A DNA stretch of 64,000 nucleotides from Streptomyces xanthophaeus (lineage in GTDB: Bacteria > Actinomycetota > Actinomycetes > Streptomycetales > Streptomycetaceae): the NCBI RefSeq assembly GCF_030440515.1, contig NZ_CP076543.1, forward strand, positions 4,059,501-4,123,500, written 5' to 3'. The notes under the pieces were generated by a model. It had not been told where the DNA came from, did no database searches, and was given only the letters and a program-made list of their open reading frames with translations. A program made the position numbers and the translations under genes. This document shows positions 27,976 to 37,280 of the stretch, piece after piece. Each line of letters starts with the position of its first letter. Within the stretch, counting starts at the first letter, position 1.

Positions 27976-28827
27976 TCACTCGGCGGCGAGCTCCGCCGCC
28001 AGCTCCGCCTCACGCTCGGAGACCTGCGCGAGCAGCTGCTCCGCGATCTCCTCCAGCAGCCGGTCGGGGTCCTCGGGCGCCATCCTCAGCATCGACCCGA
28101 TCGCGCTGTCCTCCAGCTCCTTGGCCACGAGCGACAGCAGCTCCTTGCGGCGTGCCAGCCACTCCAGCCGGGCGTACAGCTCCTCGCTCTCGCCCGGTAC
28201 CGCCGCCTCGGGCGCCGGCCCGGCCGCCCACTCCTCGGCCAGCTCGCGCAGCAGTGCCTCGTCGCCGCGCCCGTAGGCCGCGTTGACCCGCGCGATGAAC
28301 GCGTCGCGCCGCTCCCGCTCGCCTTCCTCCTGGGCGAGGTCGGGGTGGGCCTGGCGGACCAGCTCGCGGTAGAGACGGCGCACCTCCTCCGAGGGCCGCA
28401 CCCGCTCCGGCGGCCGCACGGGCCGGTCGGTCAGCATCGCGGAGGCGTCGTCGGAGATCCCGTCCGAGCCCAGCCAGTCGTGGAACAGCTCGTCCACCCC
28501 GGGCATCGGCATGACCAGCGAGCGCGCTTCCTGCGCCCGTCGCAGGTCCTCGGGGTCGCCGCTGCGGGACGCCTTCGCCTCGGCGATCAGGGCGTCCAGC
28601 TCGTCGAGCCTCGTGTACATCGGGCCGAGCTTCTGGTGGTGCAGGCGGGAGAAGTTCTCCACCTCCACGCGGAAGGTCTCCACCGCGATCTCGAACTCGA
28701 TCAGCGCCTGCTCGGCGGCCCGCACGGCCCGCTCCAGGCGCGCCTCGGGGCGCTCCCCACCGGTGACGGAGGAGTCACCGGAATCACCGGGGACTGTCTG
28801 CTCAGGCTGCTCGGTCTGCTCGCTCAC
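27976..28827 (-). CDS. J-domain-like coiled-coil protein
   Basis: This is a 283-residue soluble protein. After a charged leader, residues 30-95 form a probable coiled coil (RAVRAAEQALIEFEIAVETF onward). Residues about 145-190 resemble a J domain: RRLYRELVRQAHPDLA has the HPD tripeptide, followed by RDAFIARVNAAYGRGD. The C-terminal third is again helical and Glu-rich. A J domain would recruit DnaK, but this one is incomplete compared with DnaJ, so co-chaperone activity is inference. A parS site lies just upstream. Confidence 0.75.
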   Translation of the reverse strand: MSEQTEQPEQTVPGDSGDSSVTGGERPEARLERAVRAAEQALIEFEIAVETFRVEVENFSRLHHQKLGPMYTRLDELDALIAEAKASRSGDPEDLRRAQEARSLVMPMPGVDELFHDWLGSDGISDDASAMLTDRPVRPPERVRPSEEVRRLYRELVRQAHPDLAQEEGERERRDAFIARVNAAYGRGDEALLRELAEEWAAGPAPEAAVPGESEELYARLEWLARRKELLSLVAKELEDSAIGSMLRMAPEDPDRLLEEIAEQLLAQVSEREAELAAELAAE

Positions 28828-28853
28828 CCGGCCAGCCTACGGCCCGTCCGCGC

Positions 28854-28881
28854 GGGCGGTGTTTCACGTGAAACACCGCCC
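28854..28881. other. parS: parS site inside a 28-bp perfect palindrome
   Basis: The 16-bp consensus TGTTTCACGTGAAACA (28860-28875) matches parS at every base and is extended by GGGCGG/CCGCCC arms to a 28-bp perfect palindrome. It lies in the 79-bp gap between the J-domain-like gene and the DUF2252 gene. It is the second ParB site in the window, about 21 kb from the first. Confidence 0.95.
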
Positions 28882-28906
28882 CCGGCGACAGGGCCCGCCG
28901 ACGCCG

Positions 28907-30307
28907 TCAGACGCCGGTCTCCGCCGCGATCCGTCCGGCCCGTACCGCCGCCACCAGGTCGGCGTGATCGGCCTCGGTACGGTCGGCGTAGGCCACGGCG
29001 AAGGTCGCCATCGCCTCGTCCAGCTCGTCGTTCTTCCCGCAGTACCCGGCCAGCAGCCGCGGGTCCACGCTGTGCGCGTGCGCCCGGGCCAGCAGGGCGC
29101 CGGTCATCCGCCCGTAGTCGTCGATCTGGTCGACGGCCAGCGCCGCCGGATCCACGCTGCCCTTGCGGTTGCGGAACTGCCGCACCTGGAAGGGGCGGCC
29201 CTCCACCGTGGTCCAGCCCAGCATGATGTCGGAGACCACCTGCATCCGCTTCTGCCCGGCCACCACCCGGTGGCCCTCGTGCTCCTCCGGCGCCGAGACG
29301 AAGCCGAGCCCGGGCAGGTGCGGCAGCAGTACCGAGGGCCGCGCCTCCTTGACCTGGAGCACCAGCGGCTCGCCCCGGTGGTCCAGCAGCAGCACCACGT
29401 ACGAGCGGGTGCCGACGCTCCCGGTGCCCACCACGCGGAAGGCCACGTCCTGGATCGCGTACCGGGCCAGCAGCGGCAGCCGGTCGCCCTGGAGCGTCTG
29501 CAGGTAGGGGCCGAGCGAGGCCGCCACCGCCGCCGCCTCCGCGTCCCCGACCCGGCGCAGCACGGGCAGCGCGTCGACGAAGCGGCGGCCGCCGTCCGGC
29601 CCTATCTCCGTGGACTTGGCCGCGAACCGCGCGGAGGTGTTGTTGCGGGCCTTCTCCGAGACCCGCTCCAGCGTGCCCAGCAGATCGCGGGCGTCGGTGT
29701 GCGAGACCAGTTCCTCGTCGGCGATGGCGTTCCACGCGTCGAGCGCGGGCAGCTTGGACAGCAGCCGCATGGTGCGCCGGTAGGCGCCGACCGCGTCGAG
29801 TGCGGCCGCCCGGCAGGTGTCCTCGTCCGCGCCGGCCACCCGGCCCGCCAGCACCAGCGAGGCCGCCAGCCGCTTCACGTCCCATTCCCACGGGCCGAAC
29901 ACGGTCTCGTCGAAGTCGTTGAGGTCGATGACGAGCCGCCCGCGCGCGTCCCCGTACAGACCGAAGTTCGCCGCGTGCGCGTCGCCGCAGATCTGCGCGC
30001 CGACCCCGGTCACCGGACCGCCGGACAGGTCGTGGGCCATCAGCCCGGCCGCCCCGCGCAGGAACGCGAAGGGGTTCGCGGCCATCCGGCCGACCCGTAT
30101 CGGAGTCAGCTCGGCGACCCGCCCGGCGTTGGACTCCTCCACCGCGCGCACGGCGTCCGGCCGCCCGGCCGGTGCCACGAAGGCGGCGTGCGCCGACCGC
30201 GGCAGGCGGGCGCGCAGCGCCTTGCCCTCCTCCTTCGGCGAACCGGCCGCCACCCTCGGCGCGAAGCCCGCCACGTCCGGAATCCGCTGACCCGCAATCG
30301 CCGCCAT
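28907..30307 (-). CDS. DUF2252 family protein (kinase-like fold)
   Basis: This is a 466-residue DUF2252 protein. The family has a protein-kinase/aminoglycoside-phosphotransferase-like core but no confirmed substrate. Recognisable segments are RVGRMAANPFAFLRGAAGLM, the His-Asp region ICGDAHAANFGLYGDARGR, IDLNDFDETVFGPWEWDVKR, and SYVVLLLDHRGEPLVLQVKE. GDAH and the DFDE acidic pair correspond to catalytic and metal positions of related kinases. ATG 30307 has GGGGGCGG upstream; GTG 30322 is possible. It is 57 bp downstream of the response regulator gene. Confidence 0.88.
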   Translation of the reverse strand: MAAIAGQRIPDVAGFAPRVAAGSPKEEGKALRARLPRSAHAAFVAPAGRPDAVRAVEESNAGRVAELTPIRVGRMAANPFAFLRGAAGLMAHDLSGGPVTGVGAQICGDAHAANFGLYGDARGRLVIDLNDFDETVFGPWEWDVKRLAASLVLAGRVAGADEDTCRAAALDAVGAYRRTMRLLSKLPALDAWNAIADEELVSHTDARDLLGTLERVSEKARNNTSARFAAKSTEIGPDGGRRFVDALPVLRRVGDAEAAAVAASLGPYLQTLQGDRLPLLARYAIQDVAFRVVGTGSVGTRSYVVLLLDHRGEPLVLQVKEARPSVLLPHLPGLGFVSAPEEHEGHRVVAGQKRMQVVSDIMLGWTTVEGRPFQVRQFRNRKGSVDPAALAVDQIDDYGRMTGALLARAHAHSVDPRLLAGYCGKNDELDEAMATFAVAYADRTEADHADLVAAVRAGRIAAETGV

Positions 30308-30364
30308 CGACGCCGCCCCCACCCGTTCACTTCATTGATCGCTTCTCGAACGGGCTGACCGTAT

Positions 30365-31024
30365 CTACAGCCCGGCGTCCCTGGCCAGCAGCGCCGCCTG
30401 TACGCGGTTCTCGCAGTCCAGCTTCGCCAGGATCCGGCTCACGTACGTCTTCACGGTCGCCTCGCTCATGTGCAGCCGCCGGCCCGCGTCCGCGTTGGAC
30501 AGCCCCTCGCCCAGGAGCGCCAGCACGCCGCGCTCCCGCTCGCTGAGCTCCGCCACCTGACGCCGGGCCACCTCACCGCGCACGGCGGCCTTCCCGGACG
30601 CCAGCTGGTCCACCACGTGCCGGGTCGCCCCCGGTGAGAGGTACGCGTCCCCGGCCGCGGCCGCCCGGACCGCCCCGATCAGCTCGCCCGGCGCCGAGTC
30701 CTTCAGCAGGAATCCCGCGCCGCCCTCGCCCAGCGCCCGCAGCACGTTCTCCTTCTCGCCGAAGGTGGTCAGGATCAGCGCCCGCACCTGCGGCACGGCC
30801 CGCCTCAGCTCCCCCAGCGCCGTCAGCCCGTCCATCACCGGCATCTGGATGTCCAGCAGCATCACGTCGGGCGCGTGCGAGCGGGCCAGGTCCACCGCCT
30901 CCCTGCCGTTGGCCGCCTCCGCGACGACCTCGATGTCCGGCGCCGAGGTCAGGATCATCCTGATCCCGGCCCGGATCAGTGGCTCGTCGTCGGCGATCAC
31001 CACTCTGATCACTTCGGCTGTCAC
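30365..31024 (-). CDS. NarL/LuxR family response regulator
   Basis: This is a 219-residue response regulator. The receiver domain (about 5-120) has the acidic pair IADDEPLI, phospho-acceptor Asp in DVMLLDIQMPVMDGL, the Thr switch ALILTTFG and the Lys GFLLKDSAP. A C-terminal LuxR helix-turn-helix (about 155-215) follows: LSERERGVLALLGEGLSNAD then RRLHMSEATVKTYVSRILAK. The GTG is nine bases after the kinase stop, so they form one operon. Phosphorylation would drive DNA binding. Confidence 0.93.
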   Translation of the reverse strand: MTAEVIRVVIADDEPLIRAGIRMILTSAPDIEVVAEAANGREAVDLARSHAPDVMLLDIQMPVMDGLTALGELRRAVPQVRALILTTFGEKENVLRALGEGGAGFLLKDSAPGELIGAVRAAAAGDAYLSPGATRHVVDQLASGKAAVRGEVARRQVAELSERERGVLALLGEGLSNADAGRRLHMSEATVKTYVSRILAKLDCENRVQAALLARDAGL

Positions 31025-31033
31025 ACCGCGCTC

Positions 31034-32740
31034 CTACTGCTTGACCTCGTACTCCTGCTTCTCCACGAGCTTGCCGTCCTTGAAGCAGAACCGGAAGATC
31101 CGGTCCGTTCCCATGCCGCTCGGCTGGTCCTCGGCCAGCAGGGCCAGGCACTCCGAGCCCGCCGGCTTGGGCGGCCCCTTGCGGGCGGCACCGGCGGTCA
31201 GGAAGTTCTCCCCGCTCGGCAGCCGGTCGCGGACGGCCTGTTCCGTCTCGCCCACGTGCACGGCATCGAACTCGTCCCGGTCGATCATCGCGTCACTCGC
31301 CGAGTCGATCATCAGCACCACTGCGGCGCCGAACGCGACCATCAGCAGCACCGCCGCCGCGAAGGCGACCCCGCAGCCCACCGCGAGGCCGCCGGACCGG
31401 CTGGGCATGCGCACGGCCAGCTCCCGGTCCACCGCCTCCCAGTCCATCGGCTGCTCCCCGTCGCGCCCCCGTACACGGCCGCGCGTGCGGGCCTGCGCCT
31501 GCGCCCGCTGCCCGAAGTCGTCGGCCACGTCCTCCACACCGGCCGGCTCCGCCCCGTACGGCAGGACCCCGGCCACCCGGAACCCGCCGCCCTCGGCGGG
31601 GCCCGCGTGCACCATCCCGCCGACGAGCCGTGCCCGCTCGCGCAGCCCCGTCAGGCCCTGCCCGCCCGACACCACCTCGTCGGCCGCCGGACCGGCCGCC
31701 GGCCCGTTGGCGATCTCCACGACCAGCGAGTCGTCCTCGAACCGCAGCTCCACCGCGATCGGCGCCCCCGGCGCGTGCTTGTACGCGTTCGTCAGGGCCT
31801 CCTGCACGATCCGGTACGCCGCGTGGTCGCAGGCCGCGACCAGCGGCCTCGGCTGCCCCGACGTGGTCAGCCGGACGTCGGTCCCCGAGCCCCGTGCCGC
31901 CTCGACGACCCCCGCGATACCGGCCACGCCGCGCGCCGCCGGCTGGGCCTCCTCCACGGGCGCGGGCGCCTCCACCCCGTCGCGCAGGATGCCGACGACC
32001 TCGCGCAGCTCGTGCATCGCGGCCACCGAGGCCTGCCGCAGCACGCCCACCGCCTCGCGCTGACGGTCGGTGAGCTTCGGATCCACCTCCAGCGCCCCGG
32101 TGTGCACGGAGATCAGCGCCAGCTGGTGACCCAGGCTGTCGTGCATGTCCTGGGCGATGCGCTGGCGCTCGCGCAGCCTCGCCTGCCCGGCGACCATGGC
32201 CCGCTCGCGCAGCAGCTGCCCGTTGCGCTCCTGGAGCGCGCGCAGCAGGGTCCGGCGCTGCGACCAGTACCGGCTGGCCAGACCCGGCATCACCGTCATC
32301 GCGAGGAACATCAGCGTGGAGAACACGATCACAAGCAGCGGTCTCATCTGCGACCACTGGTCCAGCACGCTGAAGCCGACCGCCGCGACGAAGGCCAGGG
32401 TGAAGGCGGCCAGCGCCCGGCCGACGCCCACGATCCGCCGCCCGGCCGACCAGCCCATGAGGGGCAGGATGAAGAACGCCCCGGGCAGGGCCGTGATCAC
32501 CGCCGCCCCGAGCACGAGCGTGGTCCCCGGCAGCCTGCGGCGCAACAGCGTCAACACCATCACCGCCACGGCGCCCCCGAGCATGCGCGGAGCGGAGGCG
32601 TGGCTGACCTCCTCGACGCCCAGGCCGAGGATGGCCAGCACACCGCCGAGCGCCAGGTCCCCCGCCAGCATCCGCCGGGTCCACGGCTCCGGGCCCCTCA
32701 GCCAGTCCCAGCCGGCCCGCGTCTTCGCCTTCGCATCCAC
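31034..32740 (-). CDS. NarL-type sensor histidine kinase with C-terminal membrane extension
   Basis: This is a 568-residue kinase. N-terminal helices (about 25-170) form a membrane sensor. The HisKA_3 domain carries the phospho-His in RQRIAQDMHDSLGHQLALIS. An HATPase domain (about 300-400) has ALTNAYKHAPGAPI and GQGLTGLRERARLVGG. Unusually, the protein continues: a linker, another transmembrane helix (about 455-480, VAFAAAVLLMVAFGAAVVLM) and about 90 residues with two Cys (SECLALL, FRFCFKDG) that should lie outside the cell. GTG 32740 is a tentative start. It pairs with the adjacent regulator. Confidence 0.85.
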   Translation of the reverse strand: MDAKAKTRAGWDWLRGPEPWTRRMLAGDLALGGVLAILGLGVEEVSHASAPRMLGGAVAVMVLTLLRRRLPGTTLVLGAAVITALPGAFFILPLMGWSAGRRIVGVGRALAAFTLAFVAAVGFSVLDQWSQMRPLLVIVFSTLMFLAMTVMPGLASRYWSQRRTLLRALQERNGQLLRERAMVAGQARLRERQRIAQDMHDSLGHQLALISVHTGALEVDPKLTDRQREAVGVLRQASVAAMHELREVVGILRDGVEAPAPVEEAQPAARGVAGIAGVVEAARGSGTDVRLTTSGQPRPLVAACDHAAYRIVQEALTNAYKHAPGAPIAVELRFEDDSLVVEIANGPAAGPAADEVVSGGQGLTGLRERARLVGGMVHAGPAEGGGFRVAGVLPYGAEPAGVEDVADDFGQRAQAQARTRGRVRGRDGEQPMDWEAVDRELAVRMPSRSGGLAVGCGVAFAAAVLLMVAFGAAVVLMIDSASDAMIDRDEFDAVHVGETEQAVRDRLPSGENFLTAGAARKGPPKPAGSECLALLAEDQPSGMGTDRIFRFCFKDGKLVEKQEYEVKQ

Positions 32741-32925
32741 GCGCCCGACCCTAGACACCCGCACCCCGGCCCGGCCGCCCTCTTTCGTCTCGCCCCGCAC
32801 GACGAAAGTCGACCGCGGCCCCGTCCCCACGCCCGCACGTGCGCGGCGTCCGCCGGCGCAGGCGGCTCCGGGCCCTCGGAACGGTCGCCCGACGGCTCAC
32901 CCGCCCCTGTGACACCGGCCTTCCT

Positions 32926-34503
32926 TCACCGGTACCGGACCACCCGGACACCGGACTCGCGGAAACCGTCCAGGTCCCGCAGCTCCTCGGCGGAGGAGTC
33001 GACCAGCCCCACCATCCCTGACTCGCTGTGCAGTCCCGCGAGGAGCACTCCGGTGCTCTCCCGCCCCCGCGCGTCCAGCCGCCTCACCCACACCAGGGCC
33101 CGGCCCCCGGCCGGCAGGGCCCGCAGACCCCCGACCGCCGCGGCCACGGTCGGATGCTCCGAGACGGACAGCACCGGGCCCAGCTCCGCCATGGTGGAGC
33201 CGAACCAGTCGGCCCTGCCCGGGGCGGGCACCGGCCCCGCGGGCTCGTTCCGGTCCCAGGCGGCCAGGAACCCCCAGGGGTCGGAGTTGGGCAGCAGGAA
33301 CGGCTCCTGCGGCCCCTTCGGCACGACCACCGCGGCGTCGAGCATCGCGTGGCGCCAGTCACCGGTGCGCAGCGCGGCGGTGGTCTGGCAGGCGAACAGC
33401 CACCCCCGGGCGGTCTCGTCCTCGGCGGCCGGCTCCACCAGCTCGACGGGATCCGTGAACGTGTCCCTCAGCCACATCTCGGCCTTGTGCCGGGCGGTCC
33501 CCAGGTCGGGCGCGGTCGGCGGCACCCCGGCCCCGGGCTCGACCCGGGCGAAGACCAGCTGCAGCACACCGGCCTGGTCCAGCCGCGCCAGCCCGCCGGT
33601 CATCCCGTCCAGGAACACCACCTGGCCGTTGTTGTTGTGCGCATAGATCAGGTGCCCGCTGACCTCGGTGCCGCCGATGACGCGCCGCACCCACACCACG
33701 CCCTGGGTGTCCGGCCCGGTCTCCCCGGCCCGCGCGATCACCTCGTCCCAGCTCGCGCACCGCAGCTCGCGCGCGGCAGGGAAGTAGCGGCGCAACAGCA
33801 GCTCCCACCAGCCGGGCGCCTCGTGCGCGGGCTGCCACGGCAGCGGCGACGAGGGGCCGCCCGCGATCGCGGCGGCCGTCGTGACCACGCAGCCGCGGGC
33901 GTTCAGCCGCCTCGCCTGCGCCTGCGGATCACGCTCGACCGGATCGCGCGTGTACGCCGAGGCGTCGCCCCACGGATCGCAGGAGGCGGGGTGGAACGGC
34001 TCCCCGTAGTCCTTGGGCACCACGAGCGACGCCGCCAGCATCGGCGTGCGCGGATAGCCCGGCTGCTCGGTGGTCCGGCAGGCGAACAGCCAGGTACCGG
34101 CGTCCTCCGCGACGGGCTCGATGCTCACCAGCTCGACGAGTCCGTTGTACGTGGACAGCAGCCACTCCAGCGCGGTCTGCCACGGCTCGGCCTTCGAGGT
34201 CTTCGCCGTACCGGCCCGCTCCCAGCCGCCGTGACGCACGTAGGCGAGGTACTCGTCGAGGGGCAGGTGCGTCGGCGGGAAGTCCACGCGCGAGCCGTCC
34301 TTGGCCACGATCACCAGTTTGTTGAACGGCCCCACCAGGGGATCCCCGGCGTCGATGCTCTCCTGGGTGTCGTACCGGACGATCCAGGCCAGTTCGTGCT
34401 CCTGGGTGAGCTCCGGCCGCAGCACGATCGTCCACGGTTCCGAGGCGAACGCCTGCTCGATGCGGACCCGGGCCGCTTCGACGGCCTCGTTCAACGTGAG
34501 CAT
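32926..34503 (-). CDS. YrhB/Imm35-type protein with toxin-like repeats (putative immunity)
   Basis: This is a 525-residue soluble protein that looks like two related units. Each has a YrhB/immunity-35-like domain (residues 1-80 and about 110-180; again about 345-430). A segment resembling a papain-fold toxin core follows each: first NARGCVVTTAAAIAGG and GHLIYAHNNNGQVVFLDGMT, then a degenerate VWVRRLDARGRESTGVLLAG without the Cys. The Cys and His-Asp positions of unit 1 parallel those of the adjacent toxin domain. ATG 34503 has AGGAA upstream and lies 18 bp after the toxin gene. Neutralisation of that toxin is inferred. Confidence 0.65.
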   Translation of the reverse strand: MLTLNEAVEAARVRIEQAFASEPWTIVLRPELTQEHELAWIVRYDTQESIDAGDPLVGPFNKLVIVAKDGSRVDFPPTHLPLDEYLAYVRHGGWERAGTAKTSKAEPWQTALEWLLSTYNGLVELVSIEPVAEDAGTWLFACRTTEQPGYPRTPMLAASLVVPKDYGEPFHPASCDPWGDASAYTRDPVERDPQAQARRLNARGCVVTTAAAIAGGPSSPLPWQPAHEAPGWWELLLRRYFPAARELRCASWDEVIARAGETGPDTQGVVWVRRVIGGTEVSGHLIYAHNNNGQVVFLDGMTGGLARLDQAGVLQLVFARVEPGAGVPPTAPDLGTARHKAEMWLRDTFTDPVELVEPAAEDETARGWLFACQTTAALRTGDWRHAMLDAAVVVPKGPQEPFLLPNSDPWGFLAAWDRNEPAGPVPAPGRADWFGSTMAELGPVLSVSEHPTVAAAVGGLRALPAGGRALVWVRRLDARGRESTGVLLAGLHSESGMVGLVDSSAEELRDLDGFRESGVRVVRYR

Positions 34504-34521
34504 TTCTGATTCCTGACGACG

Positions 34522-36154
34522 CTAGCGGTAGGGGACATGGGCGATCTCGCTGATGTTGTGTGTCTCAAGTGTGGCCAGCTTCCCCGTCTGGCCGTCCAGG
34601 AAGACGACTCCGTGGGGGTGTTCACCGCGTTGAAGACGTGGCCGGCCATCCCGTGGCGGGAGATCGCGACCACACTGCGCGAATCCGGCCCCCGCTGTTC
34701 GAGGTCCTTGACGATGTCGTCGTAGCTGCTGACGACCTTCTTCGCGCTCGGTTCCACACCGAGTTCCTTGTACGGGATGTCGCCCGGCCCGGTCTTCGGC
34801 GCGGCCGAGACCTCCACACCGTCCAGCCGGCGGTCCAGCGTCACCACGTTGTTGGTGCAGTTGTACTGGTAGCCCGGCATGTTCGTGTTGTTCATGTCCT
34901 TGAGCCACGGGTACTGGTCGTCGATGAACTTCTGGGCGTCCTTCTTCCCGACCGAGTCGGCGTGGATCGAGGGCCGCTCGGTCACGCCCTTGGTCGGCTT
35001 CGCCAGATGCGACCAGGCCGACGGCTTCGTCGCCGCGGCCTCCGCGACCCGCACCCCCGCCCGGGCACCGCCGAAGCCCTTGGTGCCGATGAGCTCCGGC
35101 ACGAGCCGTCCCAGACCCTCCGACGGGTCGTTCTTGAAACTGTCGATCAGCGCACCCGGGATCCGCTCCGGGTGGGCGGCCGTCGACACCAGGCCGGCCA
35201 GCGTCATGTTGAGGTTCTGCTGGTACTCGGCCGGGTGGGTCAGGTTGTACGGGTCCATCGGGTTCAGGCCGCGCGCGAAGTTGAGCAGGCCTGCCGTGCC
35301 CTTGACCACGCCGCCGACGAAGTGGTTGAGCTCCACCGCCTGGCCGGCGAAGTGGTCGGTGATCCCGGCCAGGGCCCGGTCCGTCGCCGAGGGCTCCTTC
35401 GGGGCATGCTCCAGCGCCGCGTCCATCGCCTTGGCCACGGCTCCCGCAGCCTCGTCGCGCTGCCTGCGGGCCTCGTTCAGGATCTCGTGGGCCCGCACAC
35501 CGTCGGCCTTGCCCACGTCGACCGGCTTCTGCGGCTCCGGTCCGGGATCCCGGCCGGCCTCCGCCGCCGCGTTGTAGCTCCTGGCCTTCGCGGCGTACGT
35601 CTCGTGGGCATCCTTCGCCGCCTTGACGCCGCCTTGTACAGGTCGATGGCCTGCTGCGCCTGCGTCTGCGCCCATTCCACCGTCTCCGCGTACCGGTTCA
35701 GCGCACCCGCCGCGGCCTCGCAGGCGTCGGCGGCATGCAGCCAGTCCGTGGGATGCATCGCGAACTTCTGCCGGAACGCATCGGCCGCCTGCCCCTTCCA
35801 GTGACCCGAGTCCAGCGCCCGCATGCCCTGCCCGACACGGTCGAACGCTCCGTGGAAATCCGTCAGGTGCTTCGCCGACTCCCGGATCTTCGCCGGCTTG
35901 CCGTGCACCAGCTCGTTCGCCTGCTCGCTCTGGCCGAGCTGCTGCTCACCGACCGAAGCACCCAGGCCCGAAGCGACGTCGTCGCCCCAGTCCTCGACCT
36001 TGTCCGCCCAGTCGTCCGCCCCGACGTACTCCAGCCCCGCGCCGATCCCGTCGGTGGCCTTGTCGACACCCTGCCCGACAACCTTCTTCGCACCCTCCCA
36101 GCCGTCGTCCAGCTTCTCCAGACCCTTGTCCAGGAGACCGCCCCAGTCCGCCAT
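34522..36154 (-). pseudogene. Frameshifted type VII-like polymorphic toxin, papain-fold (Tox-PL) C-terminus
   Basis: Three overlapping frames make one protein of about 544 residues if one base is restored at about 35632 and one in the G5 run at 34614-34618; the corrected length is then a multiple of three. The N-terminus (MADWGGLLDKGLEKLDDGWE onward; WKGQAADAFRQKF near 120) is a helical WXG-like secretion module of actinobacterial T7SS proteins. A spacer follows, then a C-terminal papain-fold deamidase-like domain: NCTNNVVTLDRRLDG (Cys), GHVFNAVN (His), VVFLDGQTGKLATL (Asp). The ATG overlaps the preceding stop (TGATG). Sequencing error, decay or programmed shift are all possible. Confidence 0.72.
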
Positions 36155-36789
36155 CAGCGCTCACCGCCCGAAGGCTGCGGCTGCGGCGCGGGACCGACCC
36201 AGTCGTCGACCGCCGCATCCACCTCGTCCCGCATCCCCGCCGCATTGATGATCTGGTTACCGAGGAGCATGTCCGAGCTGTTGACGTCCCGCACCGCGCC
36301 CTTCCAGGCCTCCTTGCTGTTCTCCCGCGCCCGGTCGAAGGACTCGTCGCTGTAGTCCGCGTCCCGGACCTGCGTATACACGTTGTCGGAAAGGACCCCG
36401 CCCCAGTCCTTGTCGGTGATCTCCTTCTCCGACGCGTACGGATTGCCCATCGCGGAGTTCGTCAGCACCTTGAAGCTGCCCTGGATGTACTGGTCCTGCT
36501 CGTGCATCACACCCGCCGACAGACCGACGTCGAACGCGAACTGGTTCCCCTGCTGCACCAGCGCCCGCACGCCCCACTCCCAGCGCTCGCAGAACGTCTT
36601 CATCGACGCCGTCAGACCCTCGTTCCCGCTCTCCATCCCCGACAGCACCAGATCCGAGAAACCCCGGCCCATGCTGGCCGAACCCACCATCCCGAGCTCC
36701 TTCAGCTCGCCCAGCGTGTCCGTGATGCCCTTCGCTATCTGCCCCAGCGCCTGCTTCGAGACATCGACGTCCGCCCCGTCCCCGCTCAC
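36154..36789 (-). CDS. Helical protein of the T7SS-like toxin operon, unknown function
   Basis: This is a 211-residue, mostly helical protein without signal peptide or membrane helix. Segments such as LGQIAKGITDTLGELKELGM and FCERWEWGVRALVQQGNQFA suggest a WXG100-type bundle. It also has Met/Gly-rich and acidic stretches and the tail PAPQPQPSGGER. Its GTG overlaps the upstream small gene and its stop overlaps the toxin ATG. It therefore probably acts with the toxin, as partner or chaperone; no family is recognised with certainty. Confidence 0.65.
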   Translation of the reverse strand: MSGDGADVDVSKQALGQIAKGITDTLGELKELGMVGSASMGRGFSDLVLSGMESGNEGLTASMKTFCERWEWGVRALVQQGNQFAFDVGLSAGVMHEQDQYIQGSFKVLTNSAMGNPYASEKEITDKDWGGVLSDNVYTQVRDADYSDESFDRARENSKEAWKGAVRDVNSSDMLLGNQIINAAGMRDEVDAAVDDWVGPAPQPQPSGGER

Positions 36790-37067
36790 GCCATCCCCTC
36801 CCGACCGGCCCCGTCCAGCGCCGCACCGACCGGCACCAGCCCCCGCACAGGCGGGAAGACCATCCCGTCCGGCCCCGCCACGTCCAGCACCACCCGGCTA
36901 CGGAAATCGGCCAACCGCTCCAGGACCGCCTCACGGGCCGCGGCCGCATCCACCGCACCGGCGTGTTCCTGTTCACGCGCCGACGCGGCCGGTTCCACCG
37001 GCATCCCCGCGTCCACCCGCTCCGTCGCGGCGGCCCGCAGCAGCCCCCACTCCTCGTCGAAACCCAC
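36786..37067 (-). CDS. Small soluble protein heading the toxin operon, unknown function
   Basis: This 93-residue acidic, Ala/Val-rich protein starts MGFDEEWGLLRAAATERVDA. The N-terminal half is a predicted helix pair; the C-terminal half (DFRSRVVLDVAGPDGMVFPP) looks beta-rich. It has no Cys and no membrane segment. GTG 37067 has GAGGAG upstream, and its stop overlaps the next gene (GTGA). Size and position, ahead of a T7SS-like toxin, recall small ESX-type companions, but the WXG motif is not present. Confidence 0.6.
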   Translation of the reverse strand: MGFDEEWGLLRAAATERVDAGMPVEPAASAREQEHAGAVDAAAAREAVLERLADFRSRVVLDVAGPDGMVFPPVRGLVPVGAALDGAGREGMA

Positions 37068-37280
37068 TCACGACTCCTCGTACCGACCGGGAAGCACGCT
37101 CGTGCACATCCGCCGGCGACAACTCGTCTCGAAATTCGGACAGTTGGCTCAACCCTAACCCTGCCGTCGGACAGAACCGCAGCTCAGGGGCCCCGAGGAG
37201 GGACGTACGTCACATATACGCGGGCGGGGAAACACGAAACGGCCGCCACCGCTTTCGCAGTGACGACCGTCTCGTCGATG

